Positions 33,660 to 43,341 are shown, counted from the first letter of the stretch. The stretch: DNA of 64,000 nucleotides from Maridesulfovibrio sp. (GCF_963666665.1 NZ_OY762999.1:3251001-3315000), one strand, 5' to 3'. A program made the numbers and translations. Notes: generated from the sequence alone by a model not told the origin.

Positions 33660-35480
33660 TTGCCTAAGACATCACTACATATGAAGATTCTGCTTTGGGG
33701 CTGGGCAGTACTGCTATGCGCCCTGTTGCTGACTTTCTGGTTCTATTATGGAACGGTGTCAGAAGAGCTTACAGCTTCCAGCAGGCAAAACACCTCCAGG
33801 CTCCTTAATTATGTCCGTTGGAAAATCAGCCACAGCCCGGTCAGTCCCGGCACTCCCGCATTCCAGAATGAAATAACAGAACTGGGCTCCCAGCTTGATG
33901 TCCGCATCACCTATATAAAACAAGGCAGGGTCCTTGCCGACTCCAATGTGGAGGCAAGCAGACTCCCTGAACTTGACGACCACTCCAACCGTTCTGAAGT
34001 TATTGCAGCAGAGTCCAGCGAGACCGGGAAGGACATCCGCTACAGCAAAACCCTGCAGACGCGCATGTTATACGTTGCCAAATCAATCGGTGACAACGGG
34101 GAATTTATCAGGCTGGCACTGCCCTACTCCATAATCGGAGAACGGCTGGACAGGGTTATGATCCACTTTTCAGTGCTCCTCGCCATGCTGGCTGTAGGCT
34201 CCGCAATTCTTCTGATATTTATCGGCAAACGCACCACCTCTGCTGTGCAGGAAGTCTCCGCCACAGCTCAGGCAATCGGGGAAGGCGACTACAGCAAACG
34301 CATCAGGATAATTCCCGGCGGTGAATATAAATTGATGGCAAAATCCATCAATACCATGGCCAAGAAGATTCAGGGCCACATCCGCATCATTGAAGATCAA
34401 CGCAACCAGCTTGACGCTATGTTCGAAAACATGACTGAAGGCATCATGGTTCTCGACCCGCAAGGAAAAATTGAATCAGTCAACAAATCCATGACTGAAC
34501 TTGTTCCGAACACTCAGGAATTTGTGGGCCGGGTCCCCCTTGAAGTGCTGACCCGCCATGAAATTCAGGATGCCGTGGATAAAGTTCTCAAACATGGCAG
34601 CGACAACAATTCCGACTCCCTGATTGTAGACCTTGCTGACGGCAGGTCCATGAATGTAACGATTTGTTCCTATGCTGATTACAAGAACCGTCGCAAACTG
34701 ATCCTTGTCTTTCATGATATCAGCGAAATGAGACGGATGGAAAAAATCCTCCGCGATTTTGTTTCCAATGCCTCACACCAGTTGCGCACTCCGCTTACCA
34801 GTATCAAGGGATACTCCGAAACCCTGATCGACAACCCGCCGCAGGATAAAAAAATCCTGACCAGCTTCCTTGGAACCATACTTGATAATGCCAACCACAT
34901 GTCCAAGGTCATTACCAGCATGTTTGCCCTGACCCGCAGTGAATATTCAGGCAAAAAACTGCGCACCAAACCTACCGATCTGCAAAAATGTATTGCGCTG
35001 AGCATGGCCAACCTGCAATCTCTGGCGGAAAACAAAAATATCAGCCTCAGCAAAAGTGAAATACCGCAAATAAAAATCACCGGGACAAGTGAAGGCTTGG
35101 TCCAGATTTTCGACAACCTTATCGAGAACGCCATCAAGTATGCACCTGAGAACACCGGTGTCATGGTTCAGGCTGAAGCTGACCATGAATTCGCAATAAT
35201 CAGGATTGTTGATGAAGGACCGGGAATTGCGGCAGCTGACAAAGAACGTATTTTCGAAAGATTTTTCAAATTGGATGAAAACGCTGTGGGGCACGGCAGT
35301 TCCGGATTGGGACTGGCATTGTGCCGCAGTCTTGCTCGTAACTTCAACGGCGACATCTGGGTGGAAAGCCCGGTTGACGCGATAACAGGTACCGGGTCTT
35401 CATTCTGTGTGAAACTCCCGGTAGCAGCTGAACAAGCTTATGAGTCCGCTAAGGATTCACAACAAGGGGATTATCTCTAA
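33660..35480 (+). CDS. Membrane histidine kinase, PhoR-like
   Basis: A 606-residue kinase: TM1 (residues ~10-32), an extracytoplasmic sensor (~35-165), TM2 (IHFSVLLAMLAVGSAILLIF), HAMP, PAS, HisKA with SNASHQLRTPLTSIKG (His acceptor), and HATPase with NAIKYAP and GSSGLGLALCR. The TTG start is chosen for the GGGAGGA site eight bases upstream; an ATG seven codons on has none. Its stop overlaps the phosphate transporter start, so it belongs to the phosphate operon. No PhoB-type partner is in the window. Confidence 0.88.
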   Translation: MPKTSLHMKILLWGWAVLLCALLLTFWFYYGTVSEELTASSRQNTSRLLNYVRWKISHSPVSPGTPAFQNEITELGSQLDVRITYIKQGRVLADSNVEASRLPELDDHSNRSEVIAAESSETGKDIRYSKTLQTRMLYVAKSIGDNGEFIRLALPYSIIGERLDRVMIHFSVLLAMLAVGSAILLIFIGKRTTSAVQEVSATAQAIGEGDYSKRIRIIPGGEYKLMAKSINTMAKKIQGHIRIIEDQRNQLDAMFENMTEGIMVLDPQGKIESVNKSMTELVPNTQEFVGRVPLEVLTRHEIQDAVDKVLKHGSDNNSDSLIVDLADGRSMNVTICSYADYKNRRKLILVFHDISEMRRMEKILRDFVSNASHQLRTPLTSIKGYSETLIDNPPQDKKILTSFLGTILDNANHMSKVITSMFALTRSEYSGKKLRTKPTDLQKCIALSMANLQSLAENKNISLSKSEIPQIKITGTSEGLVQIFDNLIENAIKYAPENTGVMVQAEADHEFAIIRIVDEGPGIAAADKERIFERFFKLDENAVGHGSSGLGLALCRSLARNFNGDIWVESPVDAITGTGSSFCVKLPVAAEQAYESAKDSQQGDYL

Positions 35481-36715
35481 TGGATATTTACGATCTGTTT
35501 TTTTACATGTCCCTGTTTGCAGGGTTCATGATGGCTTTTAACCTTGGCGCAAACGACGTAGCCAACTCCATGGCTTCGGCCGTTGGAGCAAAAGCCATCA
35601 CAATCCGGCAGGCAGTACTGATCGCAGGGACCCTGAACTTTGCGGGAGCGGTTTTCCTCGGCTCCCATGTGACCGCAACGGTCAGTAAGGGAATCATCAA
35701 TCCGGCAGCCATCTCCGATCCGAAATTAATAATGATCGGTATGTTTTCAGCTTTGCTGGCAGCGGGATTATGGGTACTCATATCAACATTTACGGCCTTG
35801 CCGGTCTCATCCACCCACTCCATTGTCGGCGCCATCCTCGGCTTCGGCCTTGTTGCAGGCGGTCCGGATGTGGTTAACTGGTTTAAAATGGTCGGAATTG
35901 TGATGTCATGGATTATTTCACCATTCTTTGCAGCAACCATTGCCTTTGCCATTTTCACGCATATCAGGAAGACAATTCTCTTCAAAAAAGACTTCATCCG
36001 TCAGGCACAAAAATGGGCTCCTATATGGATGGGCTTGACAGTTCTGCTAATTTCCCTTTCATTCCTATATAAGACCCCCATGGGTAAAAGTTTAAAACTG
36101 CCCTTCATCGGTTCCCTGGCTTTAGGGTTCGGAATCGCCGCGCTGGTATGGTTTGCAGGGCGCTTGGCCGTAAATAAACTGGTTGGAGATCCCGAACAGG
36201 GAGCTGAGGCTGTGGAAGAAACTTTCCGCAAACTGCAGGTGGGGACATCATGTTACGTAGCCCTCTCACAGGGTGCAAACGATGTTGCCAACGCAATCGG
36301 ACCGGTAGCAGCAATCTACCTTATATCCAAGGAACACGTATTGCTGGCTAAAGCCGATGTCCCCATGAGCCTGCTGGTCATGGGCGGACTGGGTATCGCC
36401 ATCGGTATCTCCCTCATGGGTCACAAGGTTATGGGTACTGTGGGTGAAAAAATCACCGTGCTGACCAATACCCGCGGGTTCGCAGTTGACTTCGGTGCAG
36501 CTTCAACCGTACTGGCAGCATCCAACCTCGGATTACCGGTATCATCCACCCACGCAGCAGTGGGTGCAGTTGTTGGTGTAGGTCTCGCAAGAGGTTTTTC
36601 AGCGGTAAACTTTAAAATCCTCGGAAGAATCGTGCTTTATTGGGTGCTCACTGTACCCATAGCCGCGATCACAAGTATAACAATTTTCAGCCTGCTCAAA
36701 TGGGCTTTCATCTAG
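35480..36715 (+). CDS. pit: Inorganic phosphate transporter, PiT family
   Basis: A 411-residue inner-membrane carrier with the duplicated PiT signatures NLGANDVANSMASAVG near the N-terminus and SQGANDVANAIGP in the second half, plus paired PVSSTHSIVGA and PVSSTHAAVGA. It brings phosphate in with protons or cations. The start overlaps the kinase stop (TAATG), and a PhoU-like gene follows 20 bases later, a usual partner. Confidence 0.93.
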   Translation: MDIYDLFFYMSLFAGFMMAFNLGANDVANSMASAVGAKAITIRQAVLIAGTLNFAGAVFLGSHVTATVSKGIINPAAISDPKLIMIGMFSALLAAGLWVLISTFTALPVSSTHSIVGAILGFGLVAGGPDVVNWFKMVGIVMSWIISPFFAATIAFAIFTHIRKTILFKKDFIRQAQKWAPIWMGLTVLLISLSFLYKTPMGKSLKLPFIGSLALGFGIAALVWFAGRLAVNKLVGDPEQGAEAVEETFRKLQVGTSCYVALSQGANDVANAIGPVAAIYLISKEHVLLAKADVPMSLLVMGGLGIAIGISLMGHKVMGTVGEKITVLTNTRGFAVDFGAASTVLAASNLGLPVSSTHAAVGAVVGVGLARGFSAVNFKILGRIVLYWVLTVPIAAITSITIFSLLKWAFI

Positions 36716-36734
36716 ATAACACAAGGAGAACATT

Positions 36735-37412
36735 ATGCACTTTCGTCTTCCTTTCTTAGGCCTTATCGTTAACAAGGACCCCATGGACGGGCTGGTCAAG
36801 CACTACAACAAAATTGCTGAGTGCATCCACATTATCAACGATTCCGTTGAATGCTATGTTGCCGGAAACGACACCTGCCGCGAATTCAATGAACTGATTG
36901 AACAGATTGATAAAGTTGAATCCCAAGCAGATAAAATCAAACGTTCCATCCGCAACCACCTGCCGCACTCCATGTTCATGTCCGTGGATAAGGTTCTGTT
37001 CTTCAACTACACCCGCAGTCAGGACAACATTCTGGACAACGCTCAGGAAGCACTGCACTGGCTGGCAATGCGCAAGGTAGCTATCCCTTCTGAATACCAG
37101 AAAGATCTGATCCTGCTGCTCTCCGAGGTCAACGACACTACAACCAGCCTTGGACCTGCACTGAAAGCAACCATTGCTCTCAACAACGGAAAGTCCATTG
37201 ACCGTGAAGGCACCAAGAACAAGTTCCGCAAGGTCCGTAAGCACTACGCCCGCTCAATGGAAATGCGTAGGGAACTGGCCAAAAAGATCTACAATTCCGA
37301 CATGGACTTCAAAGACATCTACCAGCTCATGCATTTCGTAGATTGCCTCAACGAAATGGCGCATCAGTCTGAAACCTGCGCCGACATGCTCAGGGCTATG
37401 ATTGCCAGATAA
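36735..37412 (+). CDS. PhoU-like DUF47 protein, PiT accessory
   Basis: A 225-residue all-helical protein of the DUF47 family (opening LPFLGLIVNKDPMDGLVKHYN; also IEQIDKVESQADKIKRSIRNHLP). Such proteins sit next to PiT carriers and are thought to adjust their activity in a PhoU-like way, binding metal through acidic helices. AAGGAGAA precedes the ATG. It ends the phosphate operon before a strong terminator. Confidence 0.9.
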   Translation: MHFRLPFLGLIVNKDPMDGLVKHYNKIAECIHIINDSVECYVAGNDTCREFNELIEQIDKVESQADKIKRSIRNHLPHSMFMSVDKVLFFNYTRSQDNILDNAQEALHWLAMRKVAIPSEYQKDLILLLSEVNDTTTSLGPALKATIALNNGKSIDREGTKNKFRKVRKHYARSMEMRRELAKKIYNSDMDFKDIYQLMHFVDCLNEMAHQSETCADMLRAMIAR

Positions 37413-37439
37413 GAATCTGTTTCATTAAATAGAATAAAC

Positions 37440-37479
37440 AAAGCCCCTCCTGCGAACCTATGTTTGCAGGAGGGGCTTT
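37440..37479 (+). terminator. Rho-independent terminator of the phosphate operon
   Basis: AAAGCCCCTCCTGC pairs with GCAGGAGGGGCTTT; the T-run is short. It could also work for the converging SMR gene. Confidence 0.85.
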
Positions 37480-37500
37480 GCTGTTAGGGAGGAAGTAAGT

Positions 37501-37833
37501 TTAATGAACAATAGTTTTGGAAAAATAGTTAATGACGCACACACCGATCAAGATAAGGGCCATTCCCAAAATGGCCGGTAAATCAGGAGTCTGGCCATAT
37601 AGAAAAATACCCATGAGAGTAACCAGAATAATTCCCAGCCCGCACCAGATTGCATACGCAACACCAACCGGCATGGTTTTGAGCACCAATGAAAAAAAGT
37701 AGAATGTAGCGACATACCCTACCACCACGATAATGCTGGGTACCATCCTGGTAAAACCTTCAGAAGCTTTCAGGGCACTGGTTGCCACAACTTCAAATAC
37801 AATTGCTATAATCAGATACGCATAGGCCGTCAT
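37501..37833 (-). CDS. Small multidrug resistance (SMR/EmrE-like) transporter
   Basis: A 110-residue protein with four membrane helices. The essential Glu is in IVFEVVATSALKASEGF (residue 14). Phrases FTRMVPSIIVVVGYVATFYFFS and GVAYAIWCGLGIILVT are typical of EmrE-like drug/proton antiporters. It would work as a dimer exporting cationic compounds. Upstream on the same strand is a small wHTH-like gene, 33 bases away, possibly co-transcribed. Confidence 0.9.
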   Translation of the reverse strand: MTAYAYLIIAIVFEVVATSALKASEGFTRMVPSIIVVVGYVATFYFFSLVLKTMPVGVAYAIWCGLGIILVTLMGIFLYGQTPDLPAILGMALILIGVCVINYFSKTIVH

Positions 37834-37866
37834 TATTGCCCTGTTTCCTTATCATTTGTAATTTCA

Positions 37867-38133
37867 CTACAACAAAGCCTTCAGGCTTCGTTTTCCCATA
37901 TCAGTTACACGACACATTTTCTGCTCTACACCGTCAAATGTGAACGCATTCATCTGCCTCGTCTCCAGTAGCCCCCGCGTGGCAAAAGACCGCAGGTACT
38001 CATCTAAATTCTCCGGCGTTACGAAGCGTTCACCCTGATACTCCTGAGCAATGATTTCGAAAAGGGCATCTGAGGTGATTAATTCATTTTCAGCAACAAT
38101 TTGAAGCAGACGAACTTTAACGAGTGGTTTCAC
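37867..38133 (-). CDS. Small winged-helix-like protein
   Basis: An 88-residue protein, GTG start with GAGAG upstream. Its helix pattern and closing beta hairpin (LLETRQMNAFTFDG ... CRVTDMGKRSLKALL) look like a winged-helix domain. It lies upstream of, and in line with, the SMR transporter gene, so a local regulator is possible. No named family recognised. Confidence 0.5.
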   Translation of the reverse strand: MKPLVKVRLLQIVAENELITSDALFEIIAQEYQGERFVTPENLDEYLRSFATRGLLETRQMNAFTFDGVEQKMCRVTDMGKRSLKALL

Positions 38134-38231
38134 TTATTACTCTCTGATTTATCTAAATGAATTCCCGATTCCGGAATATGCTCCACAAAATAAAATTAGA
38201 CAAATTAATCGTTTTTATGCAATCCATAAAC

Positions 38232-39122
38232 ATGGCTAATCAAAACATCTTAGGACAACTTCCTCCGGACATACTGCGTTCATTTATACTCGTCGCAGAC
38301 ACCGGCAGCTTCACCCAAGCGGCCAAACTGGTATTCCGTACTCAGGCCGCTGTCAGCCTCCAGATCAAGCGATTGGAGGAAGAGCTTGGATATGATCTAT
38401 TTGTCCGGGAAGGAAGAAAGGCTATTTTAAGCCCGAAAGGTGAGATCCTATACGGGTATTCACGGAAGATTCTTGATTTGTACGATGAAGCTGTTGCAGC
38501 CATAGTTCAGCCGGAACTGAGCGGACATGTTCGCATCGGAGCGCCTGACGATTATGCAACGCAGCATTTGCCCAGTGCGCTTAAGAGATTTGCCATGTCG
38601 CACCCTATGGTGCAGGTCGAAGTCCTTTGCGATGACACCTACAAGCTGGATCCCCTGCTTAATGACCGGAAACTTGATTTGATGATTACAACAGAAAGTC
38701 AAAGCTCAGCGAATTCAATTCCGCTGGAACTGGTCTGGATTATGTCTGAACTTATGAATCCGGCAGACGTGGAAGTCCTTCCGCTGGCCTTGTACCATCA
38801 GGAGTGCTGCTATTGCCACAATGCGCTGGAAGCTCTGGATAAAAATTCGCGAAAACACAGAGTGGTATACCGCAGCCCGAGCCTTGCAGGTGTAACAGGC
38901 GCAGTCAAAGCCGGGATCGCCATTGCCCCGGTGACCAAAGATACACAGGTGGAAGGATGCCGCCACGCAGTTCCCATGGACGGCCTGCCTGAGATAGCGC
39001 CGGTACACATGGCCCTGCGCTATCCTCCCGGACGCAGTTCCAAGGTCGTTTCTTCTTTTGCCGAATTTATCAGTTCGGAAATGGGACTGAAGCGAGAGGT
39101 CAACACAACTCAGAACGCTTGA
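38232..39122 (+). CDS. LysR-type transcriptional regulator
   Basis: About 296 residues. The N-terminal winged helix is standard (DILRSFILVADTGSFTQAAKLVFRTQAAVSLQIKRLEEELGYDL in outline), and a periplasmic-binding-like effector domain follows. The start is uncertain: the frame is open to 38157, and none of the three ATGs has a good ribosome site. The one placing the HTH near the N-terminus is used. It ends inside the 3' end of the facing acs gene (23-base overlap). Target genes are unknown; the divergent small gene pair at 37501-38133 is one candidate. Confidence 0.82.
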   Translation: MANQNILGQLPPDILRSFILVADTGSFTQAAKLVFRTQAAVSLQIKRLEEELGYDLFVREGRKAILSPKGEILYGYSRKILDLYDEAVAAIVQPELSGHVRIGAPDDYATQHLPSALKRFAMSHPMVQVEVLCDDTYKLDPLLNDRKLDLMITTESQSSANSIPLELVWIMSELMNPADVEVLPLALYHQECCYCHNALEALDKNSRKHRVVYRSPSLAGVTGAVKAGIAIAPVTKDTQVEGCRHAVPMDGLPEIAPVHMALRYPPGRSSKVVSSFAEFISSEMGLKREVNTTQNA

Positions 39123-40968
39123 TCTTCCCACTGGATGTTTTGGGCAGCTCATCCCTGAATTCTACAGAGCGCACTATCACGATGGGACCGAGTTCGCGAC
39201 TGACCTGCTCTTTCAATTCCCGGTGCAGGTCATCGGACTCCACAAATCCATGATTCAGGGTCACATAAGCCTTGGCAACCTGCCCCTTGATCTTGTCTGC
39301 AACACCGACCACAACAGCTTCCGCAACCTGCGGATGCTTGGTCAGCGCACATTCAACCTCGGCGGTTCCAATACGGTGTCCTGAAATATTAAGCACATCG
39401 TCGGCGCGTCCCTGAATCCAGAAATAGCCGTCCTCATCCTTGCGGGCAACGTCCCCGGCATAGAACATGCCCGGTATGCGCTTCCAATAGTGGGCCATGA
39501 CCTCTTCACGATCACCGATCACATCGCTGAACATCGCCGGCCACGGCTTCTTGATCACCAGCAAACCGCCTTTGCCATCAGGTACGGGATTACCCTCAGC
39601 ATCCACAACATCGGCATCAATGCCGGGCAGGGGTCTGGTTACGGAACCGGGCTTCAGCACAGATACCGGCAGCGGACTGATCATGATCATTCCGGTTTCG
39701 GTCTGCCACCATGTATCCAGTACCGGACACTGGCCCTTACCTATATTCTCGTACATCCAGAGCCATGCTTCGGTATTAAACGGCTCACCAACCGCACCGA
39801 GAATACGCAGGGAAGAAAGATCGTGCTGTTCCGGATAGCGGTGCCCGAACCGCATAAGGGTTCTGATCTGGGTGGGCGAGGTATAAAAAATAGTAACCCC
39901 GTACTTGGAAACAATATTCCAGAGTCGGTCCGCCTGCGGATAGAGGGAGTGCCCCTCATACATGACGGTAGTCGTTCCGGCCAGCAAAGGGCCGTAAACA
40001 AGGTAGCTATGCCCGGTGATCCATCCCGGATCAGCGGAGCACCAGAAAATATCTGTGGGCTTGAGATCAAAAACCCATTTGAAGGTGCGGTGCACACCGA
40101 CCATGTAACCGCCGTGGGAATGGACCAAACCTTTGGGTTTCCCCGTAGTGCCGGAAGTGTGCATGATGAAGAGAGGATCATCGGCTGCCATAATCTCGGC
40201 AGGAGCGTGGGGGCGTTCATGACGGACAAGATCCTCGTACCAGCAGTCGCGGGCGGAATCCATGTTCACGTCCACGTTGGCCCGGTGGACCACAACGACA
40301 GACTCCAGATTCTGTGCAGGATCATCAAGCAGGGCTCGATCAACCTCTTCCTTGAGACGGATAACCTGACCGTTGCGATAGAAACCGTCCACAGTAACAA
40401 CCACACGGGGGTCAACTTCCCGGACACGCTCGCGCAGCAGTAGTGCTGAGAAACCGGAAAATACCATGGAATGCACGGCCCCGATACGGGCACAGGCCAG
40501 CATGGCGATTACCGTTTCAGGAAGCTGGGGCATATAAAGGACGACCCGGTCCCCTTTACCTACGCCAAGCCCTCTCAGGCCGTTGGCAAAACGGTTCACT
40601 GCCCGATAAAGTTCATAATAGGTATATTGGCGGGAATCACCCGGCTCACCTTCCCAGATCAAAGCCAGACGATTCTTGTTAACTGTCTCGATATGGCGAT
40701 CAAGGGCGTTGTAGACAATATTGCAGCGCGCTCCGCTGAACCAATGGTAATTGGGGGCATCGGAAATGTCACAGACCTGTTCCCATTTTTTGAACCAGTC
40801 CAGTTCTTCAGCTGCTTCTTCCCAATAGGAACAGAGGTCCACCTCCGCCAATTCCCGCGCTGCGCGCAGATCCTGCGGATTGATTCCTGCCTCAATAAGC
40901 ATTTGGGGCAGGGGGCGGAAGACTCTCTCTTCGTGCAACAGGCTGTCCAGTGTTTCTTTATGATCCAC
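39100..40968 (-). CDS. acs: Acetyl-CoA synthetase
   Basis: About 622 residues. Converts acetate, ATP and CoA to acetyl-CoA via acetyl-AMP. AMP-binding signature HTSGTTGKPKGLVHSHGGY, then SADPGWITGHSY, WWQTETGM, and the catalytic Lys in LPKTSSGKIKR, a site often silenced by acetylation. The C-terminus ends only a few residues after this motif (RSELC), shorter than many homologues. A GTG with GGAGGG five bases upstream is taken as start; an ATG four codons earlier overlaps that site. Confidence 0.93.
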   Translation of the reverse strand: MDHKETLDSLLHEERVFRPLPQMLIEAGINPQDLRAARELAEVDLCSYWEEAAEELDWFKKWEQVCDISDAPNYHWFSGARCNIVYNALDRHIETVNKNRLALIWEGEPGDSRQYTYYELYRAVNRFANGLRGLGVGKGDRVVLYMPQLPETVIAMLACARIGAVHSMVFSGFSALLLRERVREVDPRVVVTVDGFYRNGQVIRLKEEVDRALLDDPAQNLESVVVVHRANVDVNMDSARDCWYEDLVRHERPHAPAEIMAADDPLFIMHTSGTTGKPKGLVHSHGGYMVGVHRTFKWVFDLKPTDIFWCSADPGWITGHSYLVYGPLLAGTTTVMYEGHSLYPQADRLWNIVSKYGVTIFYTSPTQIRTLMRFGHRYPEQHDLSSLRILGAVGEPFNTEAWLWMYENIGKGQCPVLDTWWQTETGMIMISPLPVSVLKPGSVTRPLPGIDADVVDAEGNPVPDGKGGLLVIKKPWPAMFSDVIGDREEVMAHYWKRIPGMFYAGDVARKDEDGYFWIQGRADDVLNISGHRIGTAEVECALTKHPQVAEAVVVGVADKIKGQVAKAYVTLNHGFVESDDLHRELKEQVSRELGPIVIVRSVEFRDELPKTSSGKIKRSELC

Positions 40969-41124
40969 TACGCCCTCCATTAGTTAATCCAGCCAAAGAC
41001 ACCTCGAAATTTAAAACGTGCTTTACCCCAAGAACTGTATGTCCGATTATATTTGTACATACCCGGTCAGGACAATGCAGTCCATATTCGGCAAACGGCA
41101 TGAGTGTATCGGTAAGCGGCATGA

Positions 41125-41991
41125 TCACATCCCCAGAATCTGCTTGAGTTTGCTGATCCGCCTGCGACTGATGGGCAGCTCGATCCTTGTACGACCTGCA
41201 GTGCGGAGCATAAAGTTACTACCCGGCAGAGAGGCTATTTCTGTAACCATTTCCAGATTTACCAAATACTTGCGATGCACCCTGAAAAAACGGTGCGGGC
41301 CGAGGCGCTCCTCGAGAGTTTTTAACCTGTGGGAAGTAAGAAATTTTTGATTGGCTGTGTGCACGTAGGAATAATCTTCGTAAGCTTCCACAAAGATGAT
41401 CTGAGTATAAGGAATAAGCATCATGCGCCCGTCCAGATTGACCGGGAGCTTTTCTATCTCCGGCTGGCGGGTCTGAGAAAAATCCCATGCATTCTTGAGT
41501 GCGGAAAGAAATTTGTCCTGCTCATCCTCGCCAAGTGAAAGCTGCAAAGTCTCTTCCCCGGTCTCCACGCCGGTCCCGGACTCCTTCCAATCTGAAGGCT
41601 CGGGGATTTCCCGGAAATGACTCTTAAAACGGGCAATACGTTCCAGAGTTTTCTGCATGCGCTCTTCATCAGGAGGCCAGATAAGATAATCAACTGCCCC
41701 AAGCTCAAAAGCCTCATAAGCATTGGTCTCATCTCCGGCGAGAAAGATCAGTCCTGGTTTATGTTTACTGGCTCCCAATGCCTGAGCTAATTCAGCACCG
41801 CTTATACCCTCTTCATAATCAAAACCCAAAAATATAATCCCGTACCCCACGGCTTTATGAAGCTCCAAGGCTTCATCAGCATTAACAGTTTCACCCAATA
41901 CACGTACCAGCTTAACTCCGCGGAGAGCTTTGCGTATAGCTGAACGGACCTCTGAGTCCGGGTGAAGAATGAGGGTTTTAAGGCTGGGCAA
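41125..41991 (-). CDS. LytTR response regulator with degenerate receiver
   Basis: A 288-residue protein, TTG start with GGAG six bases upstream. The N-terminal domain (1-125) has a receiver fold, but the phospho-Asp region reads IIFLGFDYEEG, where Gly or Phe stands at the usual Asp place, and the conserved Lys is replaced (YLIWPPD). The C-terminal LytTR domain (185-285) is intact: IIFVEAYEDYSYVHT and RFFRVHRKYLVNL. It probably binds DNA independent of phosphorylation. No LytS kinase adjoins. Confidence 0.83.
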   Translation of the reverse strand: MPSLKTLILHPDSEVRSAIRKALRGVKLVRVLGETVNADEALELHKAVGYGIIFLGFDYEEGISGAELAQALGASKHKPGLIFLAGDETNAYEAFELGAVDYLIWPPDEERMQKTLERIARFKSHFREIPEPSDWKESGTGVETGEETLQLSLGEDEQDKFLSALKNAWDFSQTRQPEIEKLPVNLDGRMMLIPYTQIIFVEAYEDYSYVHTANQKFLTSHRLKTLEERLGPHRFFRVHRKYLVNLEMVTEIASLPGSNFMLRTAGRTRIELPISRRRISKLKQILGM

Positions 41992-42087
41992 AGGAACTCC
42001 CGTGATTACAATTAATCCAATTATTCAAGGGATAGCTTGAATTTGGACAGACTGCAAGCATCTATTCTTTTCAACTAAACCCGTCTT

Positions 42088-42166
42088 TATCATACCTTAT
42101 AAGTGTGATACACCCTCAATCTATAATTCAAAAAGGGTTGACACAAACAAGAACTATTACTATTTT
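42088..42166 (+). promoter_or_regulatory. perR promoter and palindromic operator
   Basis: A 23-base imperfect palindrome (42088-42110, core CTTATAAG, ends TATCA/TGATA) precedes a sigma70 promoter: TTGACA at 42138, a 17-base spacer, TATTTT at 42161. The start codon follows 18 bases later. The palindrome is a plausible PerR autoregulatory site. Confidence 0.6.
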
Positions 42167-42183
42167 GTGTGCAAGAGGTGCAC

Positions 42184-42573
42184 ATGAAAATAGGACAAAG
42201 ACGATCAAAACAGAGAGAACTCATACTTGAGGAACTCAAAGGACTGACCTGTCATCCCACCGCGGATGAACTGTATGAAAGAGTACGTAAAAGGCTCCCC
42301 AATATCAGCTTGGGAACCGTATACCGCAACTTGGAACTTATGGCGGACAACGGTGTCATCCTCAAGATTGAGACAAGCGGAAAAAACAGATTTGATGGAA
42401 ATGCCGAACCGCATCCGCATATCAGATGTTTACAATGCGGCAAGGTAGATGACATTATGAACAACGTAGCAGCCCCTGCAATCAACGCTGTTGAAGCCCG
42501 AGGGTATGATATAAAAGGGTGCTCAATTGAGTATTTCGGCTTTTGCCCGGAATGCCAGACCAAAGTACATTAA
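42184..42573 (+). CDS. perR: Peroxide-responsive Fur-family repressor PerR
   Basis: A 129-residue metalloregulator: winged helix (ISLGTVYRNLELMADNGVI), His-rich metal region (EPHPHIRCLQCG) and CxxC pairs for structural zinc (CLQC, CPEC). The single-residue set differs from the Fur at 19144, which has HHDH, and the neighbours are rubrerythrin and other peroxide/superoxide enzymes, so PerR is the best call. GAGGT lies just before the ATG. Iron-catalysed His oxidation is the family's sensing mode. Confidence 0.85.
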   Translation: MKIGQRRSKQRELILEELKGLTCHPTADELYERVRKRLPNISLGTVYRNLELMADNGVILKIETSGKNRFDGNAEPHPHIRCLQCGKVDDIMNNVAAPAINAVEARGYDIKGCSIEYFGFCPECQTKVH

Positions 42574-42588
42574 TCTTTTTTAAATAAC

Positions 42589-42637
42589 ATCTTCATTTAA
42601 TATCCATACTTATGGATGGAGATGCTATTTTTTTGTC
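42589..42637 (+). terminator. Possible terminator or attenuator after perR
   Basis: CATCTTCAT...ATGGAGATG and an inner ATCCATA/TATGGAT stem are followed by a run of seven T. It may partly separate perR from rbr. Confidence 0.45.
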
Positions 42638-42734
42638 TAAAAACCTGACAGCGGCGCTATTAACTGCTAAATATTACAACAGCTATTTCGACGATACCAT
42701 CTGCTGCCAAAGGCAGCGTGATAAGGAGAAGCTC

Positions 42735-43310
42735 ATGTCCCAATTAAAAGGTTCGAAAACAGAAAAGAATATCCTGACCGCGTTTGCAGGAGAATCTCAG
42801 GCCCGTAACCGTTACACCTACTTCGCTTCAAAGGCGAAAAAAGAAGGTTATGTTCAGATTTCCAAAGTCTTCGAAGAAACTGCCAATCAGGAAAAAGAAC
42901 ACGCCAAAAGGCTCTTCAAACTTCTTGAAGGCGGCGAAGTAGAAGTAACTGCATCCTTCCCCGCAGGAGTAATCGGCTCCACAGTTGAAAACCTCAAAGA
43001 AGCAGCAGGCGGCGAAAGACATGAATGGGAAGAAATGTATCCCGAATTTGCCAAGATTGCTGAAGAAGAAGGTTTCAACACAATTGCCGCTATTTTCCGT
43101 GCGATCGCAGTAGCTGAAGAATTTCATGAAAAAAGATACCTTGCTCTGACCAAAAACATTGAAGATGGCAAGGTGTTTAAAAAGGACAACGCTATCATCT
43201 GGCAGTGCCAGAACTGTGGATACACCCACGAAGGTGATTCCGCACCGCACAAATGCCCTGCATGTGACCATCCTCAGGCACATTTTCAGGTAGTCTGTGA
43301 GAACTGGTAG
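42735..43310 (+). CDS. rbr: Rubrerythrin
   Basis: A 191-residue NADH-linked peroxidase. The N-terminal ferritin-like four-helix domain has the diiron ligands in FEETANQEKEHAKRLF and AVAEEFHEKRYLAL. The C-terminal rubredoxin-like knuckle is CQNCGYTHEG ... CPACDH. AAGGAGA precedes the ATG, and an in-frame open stretch upstream is ignored. It reduces hydrogen peroxide to water in the cytoplasm using electrons from rubredoxin. Second gene of the PerR block. Confidence 0.97.
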   Translation: MSQLKGSKTEKNILTAFAGESQARNRYTYFASKAKKEGYVQISKVFEETANQEKEHAKRLFKLLEGGEVEVTASFPAGVIGSTVENLKEAAGGERHEWEEMYPEFAKIAEEEGFNTIAAIFRAIAVAEEFHEKRYLALTKNIEDGKVFKKDNAIIWQCQNCGYTHEGDSAPHKCPACDHPQAHFQVVCENW

Positions 43311-43341
43311 TCGATAACCCTAACCCTGTGGAGTATTAAAA

